Source of the DNA: an uncultured Caldilinea sp.
GTDB lineage: Bacteria > Chloroflexota > Anaerolineae > Caldilineales > Caldilineaceae
NCBI RefSeq assembly: GCF_937128415.1
Contig: NZ_CAKZMJ010000007.1
Location: forward strand, 1-45,000
Direction of reading: 5' to 3'
DNA: 45,000 nt
In this document: positions 44,390 to 45,000 of the stretch, piece after piece
Position numbering within the stretch: position 1 is the stretch's first letter
Layout of the letters: each line of letters starts with the position of its first letter
The notes under the pieces: model-generated
Databases searched by the model: none
What the model was told of the DNA's origin: nothing
Seen by the model: only the letters and a program-made list of their open reading frames with translations
Position numbers and translations under genes: made by a program

Positions 44390-45000
<611 letters not shown>

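Overview
The window is a GC-rich bacterial chromosome segment, most likely from a Chloroflexota member of the Caldilineae/Anaerolineae type. This is inferred from gene content: large SARP/BTAD-NB-ARC-TPR regulators, a MacB-like exporter without outer-membrane genes, proline-rich SH3 surface proteins, a fused E1 subunit and a group 3b hydrogenase. Nothing here is a phylogenetic marker that settles it. No tRNA, rRNA, CRISPR array or intact transposase was seen. Nearly all genes are on the + strand; the exceptions are a LysR gene, a large SARP-type regulator, a small membrane protein and a PpsR gene cut by the right edge. || Layout. 1-742: tandem array of a ~165-bp palindromic repeat. 906-6269: promoter, a structured leader with a terminator, then an acetyl-CoA synthetase, a fused alpha-beta 2-oxoacid dehydrogenase E1 and its E2. 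6275-6880: a second repeat array in inverted orientation. 6925-12193: an acyl carrier protein, the four subunits of a cytosolic NAD(P)-linked group 3b [NiFe] hydrogenase, a DUF4143 relic and the hydrogenase maturation protease. 12197-14897: a GcvT relic, then a YgeY-type M20 hydrolase and carbamate kinase. 15040-17820: clpC with its own promoter and terminator. 17928-19017: a Uma2 relic and a 3-hydroxyisobutyrate dehydrogenase-family gene. 19485-23677: a MacA/MacB-like ABC exporter and a lipoprotein. 23724-27681: a LysR regulator divergent from rhodanese, CstB-like persulfide dioxygenase-rhodanese, TauE and FmdB genes, a sulfide/persulfide handling cluster. 27710-32499: SARP-type regulator, a small unknown protein and a cold-shock gene. 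32531-32920: third repeat array. 33132-36972: pentulose kinase, ribulose-phosphate 3-epimerase, an SH3 protein and a dimeric alpha-beta barrel protein. 36965-40935: GH3 lipoprotein, small membrane protein, orphan ABC-2 permease, S4 protein and a stand-alone GyrA C-terminal propeller. 41155-45000: ParB-fold protein, thioesterase, HflX and PpsR. || How the genes fit together. The left third is central carbon and redox metabolism: acetyl-CoA from acetate and from a 2-oxoacid, and reversible exchange between NAD(P)H and H2. The middle holds envelope export and reactive-sulfur detoxification. The right third combines pentose entry, peptidoglycan-sugar recycling, ribosome rescue and topology-related genes. 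|| The most interesting non-coding signals are (a) the acetyl-CoA synthetase leader, in which a terminator arm and a competing antiterminator pairing can both be written out, and (b) the dispersed repeat, every full unit of which carries a hairpin and a four-G-run quadruplex motif, and whose two largest arrays flank the acetyl-CoA synthetase/E1/E2 operon as an inverted pair.
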